A DNA stretch of 64,000 nt. Source: Polynucleobacter sp. MG-5-Ahmo-C2. GTDB taxonomy: Bacteria > Pseudomonadota > Gammaproteobacteria > Burkholderiales > Burkholderiaceae. The stretch is from positions 1,054,001 to 1,118,000 of the forward strand of contig NZ_CP061304.1 in NCBI RefSeq assembly GCF_018687735.1. Direction: 5' to 3'. Shown one piece after another: positions 34,810-43,871 of this stretch; within the stretch, counting starts at the first letter, position 1, and every line of letters begins with the position of its first letter. The notes below the pieces were generated by a model. That model was not told where the DNA came from and did no database searches. It saw nothing but the letters and a program-made list of their open reading frames with translations. The position numbers and the translations under genes are program-made.

Positions 34810-36180
34810 ATGAGTTCAAATATAGATTTGGTGGATATTAAAACCATTTTTACACCTGGATTAGAAGATCCAGATGTTAAGAAAATTCCTAAAAGATTTT
34901 TTTCAACCTGGAAAACAAGTTTAATAAATTCAGAGCAAGCTTCCTATTTGAAGCAATTTCGCGAGCTGCATCCAGAATTCACATTTGAATTTTATGATGA
35001 TGACGCGATGGATCAATACATGATTGATTATTGGCGCGATCACCCAATTTTTGAGGTGTATAAGAATTCTGTATATGGAGCATCTAAAGCAGATATATGG
35101 AGATATTGCATTCTTTACCACAAAGGAGGGATATATTTAGACTTTGACTCAGCAATCCTATTTGATATGAATTCTATTCCAGAAAATAATAGAGAACTAA
35201 TTAGCTTTGAAAGCAACAAGCTAGATTTATTCGTTACTGATGAAAGTCTTCCGAATTTCGAATTTTTTAAAATCAGGAATTTTAAAAAAGATGAATTGAG
35301 CCATGCAGAATATCCAGTACTTCAATGGTGCTTAATTTTCTCTAAAGGCCATAGGATTTTAGAAATAGCTATTAATAATATAGTTGAACAATCCAGTTTT
35401 TATATAAATAAAGTATTTACATCGGCGCACAATGCAATTATTAACTTTACAGCTCCTATACAACTAACAAATGCCGTTTGGAAATACGTAGAGGAAGGGA
35501 ATCAAGTTAATCAGCTCGGCATTGATTTTAATGGGCTGGCAGCTTTTAAGCACCTAGATAACAATACTTCATACACTCAAGACTCATCAAACTCATATCA
35601 TAAAAAAGAAAATGTCCAAATCCTGAAAGATTCAGTGAGATTAAATGTGGGCTGTGGCAATAATATTCTCAAGGGATACAAAAATATTGACATGTACCAA
35701 TATTCACCCGAAGTGATACTTATGGACATTAGGCAGCTAAGTCTTCCCGAAAATTCCGTTGATGAAATTTATGCAAAGGATGTAATTGAGCACATGGGTC
35801 TTCCTGACGCAATAAAGACTTTGCACCACTGGGGAAAATTAATCAAAACAGGTGGGAAATTGATAATTCAAACTACCTCATTTGAATTGATGGCGGAGGC
35901 TTACAGAGTTGGTAAATTGTCAATGTCGGACCTCAACTACTTGATGTTTGCAGGGGTAAATTGGGCCGAAGGACGCTCAGACTGGTGCTCCGAAAAAGTT
36001 ACAGAACATGACTGGCATAAATCTATCTATACAAAAGAGTTGATAAGTCAAATATTAACCAAGAATAACTTTGAAGTGCAATACGTTTTTTTTGACGACA
36101 TCGAAACACTAAGTGGAGAGGCATTTTTAGGAAATATAAGTCATGGCCTAAACATACGAATTAGAGCAGTTAAGCTTTAA
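34810..36180 (+). CDS. Fusion of a DXD glycosyltransferase (GT32-like) and a SAM methyltransferase
   Basis: 456 residues. The N-terminal domain (about 20-150) is of the 'glycosyltransferase sugar-binding region containing DXD' type: 'IPKRFFSTWKTS', 'SKADIWRYCILYHKGGIYLDFDSAIL' with the DxD at 111-113. The C-terminal domain (about 272-456) is a methyltransferase with 'LNVGCGNNILKGYKNID' (GCG at 281-283) and 'DEIYAKDVIEHMG'. The gene is visibly richer in AT than the flagellar genes around it, which suggests transfer. A single protein that adds and then methylates a sugar would suit flagellin or surface glycan decoration. The acceptor is unknown. Confidence 0.8.
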   Translation: MSSNIDLVDIKTIFTPGLEDPDVKKIPKRFFSTWKTSLINSEQASYLKQFRELHPEFTFEFYDDDAMDQYMIDYWRDHPIFEVYKNSVYGASKADIWRYCILYHKGGIYLDFDSAILFDMNSIPENNRELISFESNKLDLFVTDESLPNFEFFKIRNFKKDELSHAEYPVLQWCLIFSKGHRILEIAINNIVEQSSFYINKVFTSAHNAIINFTAPIQLTNAVWKYVEEGNQVNQLGIDFNGLAAFKHLDNNTSYTQDSSNSYHKKENVQILKDSVRLNVGCGNNILKGYKNIDMYQYSPEVILMDIRQLSLPENSVDEIYAKDVIEHMGLPDAIKTLHHWGKLIKTGGKLIIQTTSFELMAEAYRVGKLSMSDLNYLMFAGVNWAEGRSDWCSEKVTEHDWHKSIYTKELISQILTKNNFEVQYVFFDDIETLSGEAFLGNISHGLNIRIRAVKL

Positions 36181-36372
36181 TTCCATTTCCAAGCATGTAA
36201 GATACCAATAAAACAGTTTTTTACAAAAAAAAATGGTTGTGCATAAAACCGAATGCAGAAAAGGCTAATTAGCTTAAGCATAGATAACGCACAGTCTGCG
36301 AAAAAAACTGCCCACAACATCACTGCTATGGTGAGTAAAAAATAGAGAGCTAAGACACTAAACTTTCAGCCA

Positions 36373-37251
36373 TTATTTATTGATCAACTCCTCGACCACT
36401 TTTCTAGACTGCGGGTGACCATAATTGGTATACAAATGATACCTAGGCTGAACATAGATATCCGAAATATTATTGGGAACATCATTAAACAAATAGTCAA
36501 AATCTTTCTTGATAAAGAAAGCATTTGCACCCGTATGAGAATTGCAACAAATTAATTTATACCCATGTCGCTCAAACATTTCGACAAAATTTGTAAGGGC
36601 GGCACCAAAATAATCATCCCCGGACCAATGATGATCTGGGTCGTAAGTAATTTGAAACTTTGCAGGAGGTATAAACTTTGCATTGTATTCAACTACGCAA
36701 AGTTTTGGAATTAAACCGCTAGATAGCAACCTATCAACCAAAAAAATATCATTTCCATCTAAATCTAGGGAAAGAACATCAACATTTTCTATGCTTAAAG
36801 ACTGCAATCCTAAATTTGTAAGATCAATAATATTATCCAGCGTTATCCAATTTTTAATGTAATGGAATTTTGTTGCCTTGCTGTAATCAAAAGCAAGATC
36901 CTCACCTCCGACCCAAAACCCACTCCAGCCTAGCGCAGTTAATATTAAAGTGTTATTTTGGAGGCCGTCTCCCACACCAAATTCAGCAAAAGTACCAGCT
37001 GATAAGCCAAGTCGCCGAATGATTTCAATAGTAATACCGTCCTCATCTGCCTGAGAAAAACATTTTTTTCCGTATGCATTCAGGGGGTTCGGATGAGAGT
37101 CCTGAAGCTGGGTAGTTTGAAAGTGAAGCATCAGATCTTTCAACTGAGTCAAACTTTGTAGTGCACCATTTTGAATTTGTGCTGAAGCAAGAAGATTTTG
37201 CTGAAGATTTTCAACACGAGCCTCTAAATTTTTAAATGTATTTTCATCCAT
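36373..37251 (-). CDS. FkbM-like methyltransferase-fold protein
   Basis: 292 residues. A coiled-coil N-terminus (about 1-50) leads to a SAM-methyltransferase-like fold: 'KCFSQADEDGITIEII', 'FAEFGVGDGLQNNT' (glycine-rich SAM loop), 'VDVLSLDLDGND', 'VVEYNAKF'. The 'SQxxEDGI...EFGxxDG' pattern is typical of FkbM-related proteins in polysaccharide and glycan islands. It is AT-rich and sits between the fusion gene (convergent) and an exostosin-like gene on its own strand, 54 bases upstream. Likely role: O-methylation of a sugar. The substrate is not known. Confidence 0.65.
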   Translation of the reverse strand: MDENTFKNLEARVENLQQNLLASAQIQNGALQSLTQLKDLMLHFQTTQLQDSHPNPLNAYGKKCFSQADEDGITIEIIRRLGLSAGTFAEFGVGDGLQNNTLILTALGWSGFWVGGEDLAFDYSKATKFHYIKNWITLDNIIDLTNLGLQSLSIENVDVLSLDLDGNDIFLVDRLLSSGLIPKLCVVEYNAKFIPPAKFQITYDPDHHWSGDDYFGAALTNFVEMFERHGYKLICCNSHTGANAFFIKKDFDYLFNDVPNNISDIYVQPRYHLYTNYGHPQSRKVVEELINK

Positions 37252-37305
37252 ACTTAAAGCCTTAAAGGTTAAGTTAATTTAAGCGAAAGCATTACTGCGA
37301 GCGAT

Positions 37306-38247
37306 CTAATATGAATCATGGCAGACATAATCTCGAAATTCATCCATAGTCATTGGATCCATCAATAAAGGCTGCGTTTGGTTGATGATGGCGCCCCAGT
37401 AGCGAGTAAATAGCTTGGCATAATTAAATTTCATGACATTCATCTGCCTCGCTATATTTTCTATATTTTCCCGATGACACTCTGACCAATCCTCAATGAG
37501 GATTACAGGTAGATCGCTAAATATTTCAGCAAAAACTGATCGTTTTACAATTGGAATGCAACCCAAAAGCATAGCCTCCCAAGTTCGATGACAATCAATA
37601 CCAGCGCCCTCAGGGCTTATCACAAACATACAATTTGCCTGCCTTTGCCATGTGCTCAGTCTTGGTAACCGGTTAGCCTCATAAAAACAAAATTCTTTTT
37701 GAATTTTTTCGAAACAGTCCTTACGATCTCCACGATCTACTGCAAATTGCCAGTTGCAATACCCAACAGTAAATCTACTAAATGTTTTTGGTGCATTCGA
37801 AAATACATTTATTAATGCCCTTTCTTGAGCAAGGGGTGATTGCTTCGTTAAGCCCCATAAGCCTGGGATTTCATGCATGGTGTGATAATCCATTCCTATT
37901 GGAATAGGGCTCAGTTTTGGGTGAATTACATTTAAATTTTGAGCAAACCAATGATTTAACAGAGGGCTTTCTATGATGTTAGAAATTGACTTACTATTTA
38001 AAAATTCGTGGTTGATACAAAGATCACTATCGCCACTAACTAAATTAAATCTATTCTTAACATTTTTTAAATAATTATTTGAAAAATTCTCTAGAGCATC
38101 TGTGCATATATATATAGCCTCCAGTTGATCAGAATTTAATAACAGGTCGATATCAATATTGGGACTACTAGAACGCGGTTGCGCATTGTGATATGTAGTG
38201 GATCGTAAAATCCCCCTACTAGACACGAAATAATTTATATTTTCCAT
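37306..38247 (-). CDS. Exostosin-like glycosyltransferase
   Basis: 313 residues. The C-terminal half has the exostosin (GT47-like) signature 'FVISPEGAGIDCHRTWEAMLLGCIPIV', with an upstream region 'SPIPIGMDYH' and 'YCNWQFAVDRGDR'. No signal peptide is seen, so it probably acts in the cytoplasm. It is on the minus strand between the FkbM-like gene and another glycosyltransferase. The AT-rich sequence again suggests acquired DNA. Confidence 0.7.
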   Translation of the reverse strand: MENINYFVSSRGILRSTTYHNAQPRSSSPNIDIDLLLNSDQLEAIYICTDALENFSNNYLKNVKNRFNLVSGDSDLCINHEFLNSKSISNIIESPLLNHWFAQNLNVIHPKLSPIPIGMDYHTMHEIPGLWGLTKQSPLAQERALINVFSNAPKTFSRFTVGYCNWQFAVDRGDRKDCFEKIQKEFCFYEANRLPRLSTWQRQANCMFVISPEGAGIDCHRTWEAMLLGCIPIVKRSVFAEIFSDLPVILIEDWSECHRENIENIARQMNVMKFNYAKLFTRYWGAIINQTQPLLMDPMTMDEFRDYVCHDSY

Positions 38248-38350
38248 AAATAATTAAGAGTTATTAAAATAATAGGTTCAACAAAATGCTGTCTTGTATT
38301 ATTTGTATCTTATAGAAAATACTACACTCTTCTTATTTTAAAAGGGGGAA

Positions 38351-39325
38351 CTAAGTAAGCAACTCCGAAATCATGCCTCTAAACGCCGATGGCTGAGGAA
38401 TGATTCCAGCATTTGCCCCGTTGATCATTGCCGGAAGAATATACATTACGCCATCTTGGCTTTTAATACCGGCATGAAAATGTACATGCTCACACGTTTG
38501 CCATTTAACATAACCAGCACCACCATCCCCTAAGGAAATAATTTTTGTTTTAGAGCCAAGATAAGGATTAGGATTATTCAAAACATACTTCATCTTATAA
38601 ATACCCATACCTCCAAATGCGGAGTTAACTTGCATAGGCTCATCAACTTCTGCAATAGAAAAAATTTTCTTAGCCAATGTTTCTGCATAGGCCACATCAT
38701 CAGAGCACTTGTTTTGCGAGGCATAGTTCAAAGCCTCCTCCCAAACATCACCAGGACACCTGGTCTCATGCCGAAGGGCCCACATGTCATAGTAGGTCCC
38801 TATTTGGTTTGCAAAGGCTGCAGCCCTATTTGGAGATGCGCTTAAAAATTTGAGTGCATTTAAAACTGCCTGCTTATCAATAGGGTACGATCCAGCCTCG
38901 TCCATGTCTAATACAATAAAGTAATCAAAATCTTTAAACTGGCCATGATATTTAAGAGCTTCAATATAAGCATTGCGGGCTATTTCCAACCTAACAGTAC
39001 GAGCCTGAATTTTCTTTAGTCCATCAAAATTAATTAATTGGAAATTAGATTTATTACTGCCCCACTCTTCAAGAATCTGCCTTGTAGCATCAGTAGAGTC
39101 ATTTTCAATAAAAATATAGCCTGCCTCTGAAAATAACTCTGAAATATTATCAATATTCTGCAAAACTGAGTTTAAATGCTCAGCACAATTTTGTACGGCC
39201 CCAGCAAAAACAACCTTTGGACGTATTTTGTTAGCTTCCAAATTTACTGGTAATTCAGTTTTAGGTATTGACAATAGATTTGACTTATCGTGTGAGGTGA
39301 TAATGTTTACAAGTTTTTTTAACAT
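38351..39325 (-). CDS. GT-A-type glycosyltransferase
   Basis: 324 residues. 'VVFAGAVQNCAEHLNSVLQNIDNI', 'FIENDSTDATRQILEEW' and 'DYFIVLDMDEAGSYPID' form a nucleotide-sugar-binding GT-A-like fold with a DxD (DMD). A later 'CEHVHFHAGI' supplies His residues. It resembles eukaryotic-type capsule mannosyltransferases in pattern, but the family number cannot be fixed. It ends the glycosyl island and begins 20 bases before the flgJ stop region, where flgK and flgL lie in many relatives. Confidence 0.65.
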   Translation of the reverse strand: MLKKLVNIITSHDKSNLLSIPKTELPVNLEANKIRPKVVFAGAVQNCAEHLNSVLQNIDNISELFSEAGYIFIENDSTDATRQILEEWGSNKSNFQLINFDGLKKIQARTVRLEIARNAYIEALKYHGQFKDFDYFIVLDMDEAGSYPIDKQAVLNALKFLSASPNRAAAFANQIGTYYDMWALRHETRCPGDVWEEALNYASQNKCSDDVAYAETLAKKIFSIAEVDEPMQVNSAFGGMGIYKMKYVLNNPNPYLGSKTKIISLGDGGAGYVKWQTCEHVHFHAGIKSQDGVMYILPAMINGANAGIIPQPSAFRGMISELLT

Positions 39326-39345
39326 GAGAGTATTTATTTAAAAAG

Positions 39346-40365
39346 CTATGAAGGATTGCCAATTTTCTTAATCACACTAGCCAACTTTTTAGCATACTCA
39401 GGGTCAGTTGCATACCCCGCCTTTGCCATTGCATCTGCATAGCTGTTGATGTTGCTGAGATTGTTGAGGACATTTTGGTAGCGGGGATTATTTGAAATCA
39501 TATTGGCAAAGTCCTTGAAGGAGTCTGCATAAGAATCATAGGCTCTAAATTTTTCAACTCTTTGCTGCTTTTCACCATTGATATATTCAGTAGTTAGAGC
39601 AGAAACAGTCTTACCGGTCCAATTCCCACTTGCCTTAATACCAAATAGATTATTACTCGGGGTTCCATCAGCACCTTTAATTTCTTTTTTGCCCCAACCT
39701 GTTTCTAATGCAGCTTGGCCCAACATAAAGTTTGCTGGCAGCCCAGTTGCGTTACTGGCTTGCTGTGCATAGCTGGCCATTTTGTTCGTAAATGAGCTAA
39801 CGGTTTCTTTAACCGCATTTCCTACAGAAGAAGCCATCGCATCACCTGCATCCTCTAGCGTATTAAAGAGCTTGGATACCTTATCCATAAATGATGGGCT
39901 AGCCTTAGAACCACCATACATGGATGCAGCTGAGGTATAGGCAGCCACTTTTGAGCTGGTATTAGGATCAAATCGATTAAGGCCCAGTGCTTTAGAACTA
40001 ATCGGCTCATCCCCTGGTTTGAGTGGATCGTTTTGAATGCCTGCAGCTTTAGTAAGCTGTTTAACTAATACATCTGCCAATCCAATGCCTTTGCCTGAAG
40101 CCAGTTTTTGACTTAACTGCTGGTCAAACATGGACGTATAGAGTTTATTTTGCTCAGTATTAAAGACCCCATCCTGTGGGCTAGCTTCTCGCATACTTTT
40201 GAGCATCATATTGATAAAGATCGATTCAAATTGCTTTGCAACGCCCTTAATGGCTTCAGGCGAGTTCTCCTTAGCAGATTTTTTTAACCCAGAAAGGCTA
40301 TTGGCATCTAATGCCAGTTGATTACTAGCATCAAAAGCCGATATAGAGTTGCTAGGCAATGCCAT
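39346..40365 (-). CDS. flgJ: Flagellar rod assembly protein / muramidase FlgJ
   Basis: 339 residues with both classical domains. The N-terminal rod-cap domain (about 35-105) has 'VAKQFESIFINMMLKSMREA'. The C-terminal glucosaminidase domain (about 195-339) has 'MLGQAALETGWGKKEIKG' with the catalytic Glu, 'NNLFGIKA' and 'FRAYDSYADSFKDFANMI'. It opens peptidoglycan for the growing rod in the periplasm. It is the last flg gene of this minus-strand operon; flgK and flgL do not follow. Confidence 0.95.
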   Translation of the reverse strand: MALPSNSISAFDASNQLALDANSLSGLKKSAKENSPEAIKGVAKQFESIFINMMLKSMREASPQDGVFNTEQNKLYTSMFDQQLSQKLASGKGIGLADVLVKQLTKAAGIQNDPLKPGDEPISSKALGLNRFDPNTSSKVAAYTSAASMYGGSKASPSFMDKVSKLFNTLEDAGDAMASSVGNAVKETVSSFTNKMASYAQQASNATGLPANFMLGQAALETGWGKKEIKGADGTPSNNLFGIKASGNWTGKTVSALTTEYINGEKQQRVEKFRAYDSYADSFKDFANMISNNPRYQNVLNNLSNINSYADAMAKAGYATDPEYAKKLASVIKKIGNPS

Positions 40366-40376
40366 AATGTTCTTAC

Positions 40377-41570
40377 TTAAATAATCTCAAGTTCAGCACG
40401 CAATGAGCCAGCCGCTTTGATGGCCTGCAAGATCGCAACCAAGTCTTGTGGTGTGGCGCCAACAGCATTAAGCCCGCGAACTACATCTGATAAGGATGCA
40501 CCACCAGCCAATTGAATCACGTTGCCTGGATCTTGGTTTAAGCTCACCTGCGATACCTTCGCCTCAACAGTATTGCCTGTATTAGAGAATGCGCTTGGCT
40601 GACTAATCACTGGTGTTGTACTGATCACGACCGTCAAGTTACCATGGGCTACTGCGCAGTTCTCTAGCTCAACCGTTTGATTGAGCACAATCGATCCTGT
40701 TCTCGCATTGAGAATGACCTTTGCCTCACCCTTAGCAGGAATAACATCAATACTTTCTAAAGCAGCCAAAAATTGGACGCGATTACCGTTTTCTACGGTA
40801 TTCGGGTCAATCTGAATCACTCTAGAGTCTTGAGCAAAAGCAATCGGCTTGCCGAAACGCTTATTAATTGCTGCAGTCACAATACTGGCAGTAGAAAAGT
40901 CGGAGCTTCTCAGCTCAAGACTAACCATCTCCATGCCCAGTAAATTACTTGGAATAGTTCTTTCAACGGTAGCCCCCGCAGAAATACGGCCTGCATTGAG
41001 CTGGTTAATGGTTGCCGAGCTACCATTAGCAGAGGCACTTGCACCTCCAATCACCACGTTACCCTGAGACATCGCATAAACCTGTCCGTCAGCACCTTTT
41101 AAAGGTGTTAATAAAAGAGTGCCGCCACGAAGTGTTTTAGCGTTACCCATCGCTGAAACCGTGACATCTAAATTTTGACCAATTTGCGCAAATGGTGGCA
41201 AGTTGGCAGTCACGATTACCGCAGCAACGTTCTTTAACTGAATTTGTGAATACGTGCCGGGGGGTAAAGTGACGCCCAAGGATTGCAACATATTCAAAGT
41301 ACTTTGGAGCGTGAATGGGGTTTGGGTGGTTTGGTCACCCGTACCATCTAAACCTACTACCAAGCCATAACCAATTAATTGGTTACTACGAACGCCCTGA
41401 ATATTGGCTAAATCTTTAATTCGCTCTGCATGTGCAGAAGGGGCAACTATACCCGCTAAAACACCAGCGCAGACTAACAGAAACACCGCTAGGCTTTTTT
41501 GCCATTGAGGAGTTTTATCTGCTCGAAATAGTGAAAAACGATGGGTTCTGTTGATCAATAACATAAGCAT
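40377..41570 (-). CDS. flgI: Flagellar P-ring protein FlgI
   Basis: 397 residues. A long N-terminus with a signal sequence (about 25-48, ending PSAHA before ERIKDLANIQGVRSNQLIGYG) is followed by the conserved P-ring body 'GLVVGLDGTGDQT', 'TPFTLQSTLNMLQSLGV', and an end in 'LRAELEII'. It forms the P ring in the periplasm. The ATG adjoins the flgH stop codon (TAAATG), so translation is coupled. Confidence 0.96.
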   Translation of the reverse strand: MLMLLINRTHRFSLFRADKTPQWQKSLAVFLLVCAGVLAGIVAPSAHAERIKDLANIQGVRSNQLIGYGLVVGLDGTGDQTTQTPFTLQSTLNMLQSLGVTLPPGTYSQIQLKNVAAVIVTANLPPFAQIGQNLDVTVSAMGNAKTLRGGTLLLTPLKGADGQVYAMSQGNVVIGGASASANGSSATINQLNAGRISAGATVERTIPSNLLGMEMVSLELRSSDFSTASIVTAAINKRFGKPIAFAQDSRVIQIDPNTVENGNRVQFLAALESIDVIPAKGEAKVILNARTGSIVLNQTVELENCAVAHGNLTVVISTTPVISQPSAFSNTGNTVEAKVSQVSLNQDPGNVIQLAGGASLSDVVRGLNAVGATPQDLVAILQAIKAAGSLRAELEII

Positions 41571-42251
41571 TTAGAAAGGCATCATAGTTTTGAAAAAACG
41601 GGTTAATGAACTCGCCATATAAGCACTATCCATAGTGTTATTCGTGCGGTACTCAATACGTGCATCCGCTACCGTACTAGAATCTACTGTGTTATTTACA
41701 GTAATCATTTTTGGATTTACGATTCCCGAGAATCGGATAAACTGCGCACCTTCATCAAAGCCAATTTGCTTCTCACCCGCTACTGTCAAATAACCGCTGG
41801 GTGATACTTCGAGCACTGTTGCCGCAATACTTCCGGTGAAGGAATTATCCTGCTGACCCCCGCCTTTATTCTCATTGGAGAGATCGTTGGCCCAAGTCCA
41901 GGTTGGACTAACTGTATTACCAAACTGATCTTGCGCAGTAGCGGTAGACGAAGAAGTTTTGGACGACAAATTGTTAAGAGTTGTTTTGGATGATGTACTT
42001 TCGCTGACGATTACAGTGACGATATCCCCAACGGCTCGAGCACGATTACCCTCAAAGATGGGACGGTAGTTAGCAGTGCTATAAATAGTTCCAGGCGCAG
42101 CTTGTCCAGAATATAGACGAGTAGATCCTGGCCCTGGATTTTGAGTAATCGTTGAAGGCGTTACAGCACAAGCTCCTAAGATCGATAGCGCCGAGACGGC
42201 GCTCACAAGCTTGAGGGCTGAGTTAAAAGGGATATTTAACGGTAAGCGCAT
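41571..42251 (-). CDS. flgH: Flagellar L-ring lipoprotein FlgH
   Basis: 226 residues. The lipobox 'LGAC' places the lipidated Cys at 28. Family motifs are present: 'ARAVGDIVTVIVSESTSS', 'TVLEVSPSGYLTVAGEKQI', 'IRFSGIVNPKMI'. It makes the outer-membrane L ring. It is five bases from flgG and directly joins flgI. Confidence 0.96.
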   Translation of the reverse strand: MRLPLNIPFNSALKLVSAVSALSILGACAVTPSTITQNPGPGSTRLYSGQAAPGTIYSTANYRPIFEGNRARAVGDIVTVIVSESTSSKTTLNNLSSKTSSSTATAQDQFGNTVSPTWTWANDLSNENKGGGQQDNSFTGSIAATVLEVSPSGYLTVAGEKQIGFDEGAQFIRFSGIVNPKMITVNNTVDSSTVADARIEYRTNNTMDSAYMASSLTRFFKTMMPF

Positions 42252-42256
42252 TTGTA

Positions 42257-43045
42257 TTAGCCGCCTAATTGCGCTAGGCGTTGCAACATCTGATCTGATG
42301 TTGTAATCGCTTTGCTATTAATTTCATAGGCGCGTTGGGTCTGGATCATATTGACCATCTCTTCAACAACGTTTACGTTTGAGGTTTCAATAAAACCCTG
42401 TACCAAGACACCAGTGCCATTAGCACCAGGGTTCGATGGGTTTGGCGTGCCAGAGGCAGCCGTTTCTGCATAAAGGTTCTCGCCTTTAGCACTCAAACCT
42501 GCTGGGTTAATAAAGGTTGCCAACTGAATTTGGCCAACTTGGGTTTGTGCAACCGTATTTGGCAAAGTCACAGAAACTACACCGTCAGCTGCAACCGTTA
42601 CTGTTTGGGCAGTTGCTGGAATCGTAATTGGGGGCTGGACTGTATAACCACTGGAAGTAACCAATTGACCGGTGCTATTAATCTGAAAGCTACCATCACG
42701 GGTGTACTGCGTCGTGCCATCTGGCATCAAGACTTGGTAAAAGCCGCTGCCGTTAATCGCAATATCAGTGTTGTTACTCGTTTGCTGTAAGTTGCCTTGG
42801 GTAAAAATGCGCTCAGTAGCAACAGGCTTTACACCAGTGCCAATTTGCATACCAGAAGGCAGCTGCGTTTGCTGTGATGACTGCGCACCAGGCTGGCGAA
42901 GAGTTTGATATAGCAAATCCTCAAATACCGCACGTGACTTTTTAAAGCCAGAAGTACTGACGTTCGCCAAGTTATTGGAGATTACGTCCATTTGGGTTTG
43001 TTGTGCTTCTAGGCCGGTTTTTGAAATCCAGAGCGAGCGTATCAT
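42257..43045 (-). CDS. flgG: Distal rod protein FlgG
   Basis: 262 residues, the standard length. '[39 protein letters not shown]' at the start and '[36 protein letters not shown]'-type sequence at the end are the D0 helices of rod and hook proteins. It forms the distal rod that passes the P and L rings. About 40 bases separate it from flgF upstream. Confidence 0.97.
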   Translation of the reverse strand: MIRSLWISKTGLEAQQTQMDVISNNLANVSTSGFKKSRAVFEDLLYQTLRQPGAQSSQQTQLPSGMQIGTGVKPVATERIFTQGNLQQTSNNTDIAINGSGFYQVLMPDGTTQYTRDGSFQINSTGQLVTSSGYTVQPPITIPATAQTVTVAADGVVSVTLPNTVAQTQVGQIQLATFINPAGLSAKGENLYAETAASGTPNPSNPGANGTGVLVQGFIETSNVNVVEEMVNMIQTQRAYEINSKAITTSDQMLQRLAQLGG

Positions 43046-43086
43046 CTTGTTTCCTTTAATTTAGGTGCATCTTGACACATAAAGTA

Positions 43087-43827
43087 TTAACTTAAATTGT
43101 AGAGTTGAGCGGCATGTTGGTCGCTATTCTCAGCATTCTTCATGAGCTGCATTTGAATATCAAAACTCCGTGCCAAAGAAATCATATTGACCATGCTATG
43201 AATGACGCTGACATTACTGTCTTCTAAGGCACCATTGACAACCTTGACTGTAGGATCTGCTACAAAACCGGCACCAGAGGAAGATTTAAATAGGCCATCG
43301 TCACCGCGCACTAAGCTTTTTTCATCAGGATTCGAAAGCTTAATGACATCAATTGGGGTCGAAGGACCGCCACTGATTGCAGGATCAACACTTGAGATCG
43401 TGCCATCAGCACCAATCGAAATATTGACGTTTGGAGGAATCGTAATTGGGCCACCACCGCCTAATACATTGCGCCCACCAGCCGTTTGCAAAATACCATT
43501 CTCACTAATCTTGAATGAGCCGTTACGTGTCAAACCCTCTGATCCATCGGGGCGTTGCACACTAAACCAACCCTTACCTTCAATCGCCACATCCAGAGTA
43601 CGGCCAGTTTGTTTAATGGCGCCAGGAGAAAAGTCTGTTCCACCAGAGGCGTTCACCACAAAGGAGCGTGTATCTAGGCTGCCACCTTGAATCGGTACAG
43701 ATAAAAATGCATCGATCTGCGCCTTAAATCCAGTGGTAGATACATTCGCCAGATTATTGGAGTTCGTTGCTTGCTGGTCCAAGATATGTTGGGCCCCAGT
43801 CATTGCGGTATAAATTACACGATCCAT
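43087..43827 (-). CDS. flgF: Proximal rod protein FlgF
   Basis: 246 residues. The start '[37 protein letters not shown]' and end 'SNVSVIHSMVNMISLARSFDIQMQLMKNAENSDQHA' are typical. It is part of the proximal rod and lies between flgE and flgG in normal order. Confidence 0.96.
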   Translation of the reverse strand: MDRVIYTAMTGAQHILDQQATNSNNLANVSTTGFKAQIDAFLSVPIQGGSLDTRSFVVNASGGTDFSPGAIKQTGRTLDVAIEGKGWFSVQRPDGSEGLTRNGSFKISENGILQTAGGRNVLGGGGPITIPPNVNISIGADGTISSVDPAISGGPSTPIDVIKLSNPDEKSLVRGDDGLFKSSSGAGFVADPTVKVVNGALEDSNVSVIHSMVNMISLARSFDIQMQLMKNAENSDQHAAQLYNLS

Positions 43828-43871
43828 ATATGCTCCTTAGTCTCTATCTCTGTTATTCTCGTTTATTGGTC

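Noticed and set aside
43202..43690. Plus-strand frame of 162 codons opposite flgF
   Set aside because: Antisense shadow of flgF; Pro/Ser-rich with no motif.
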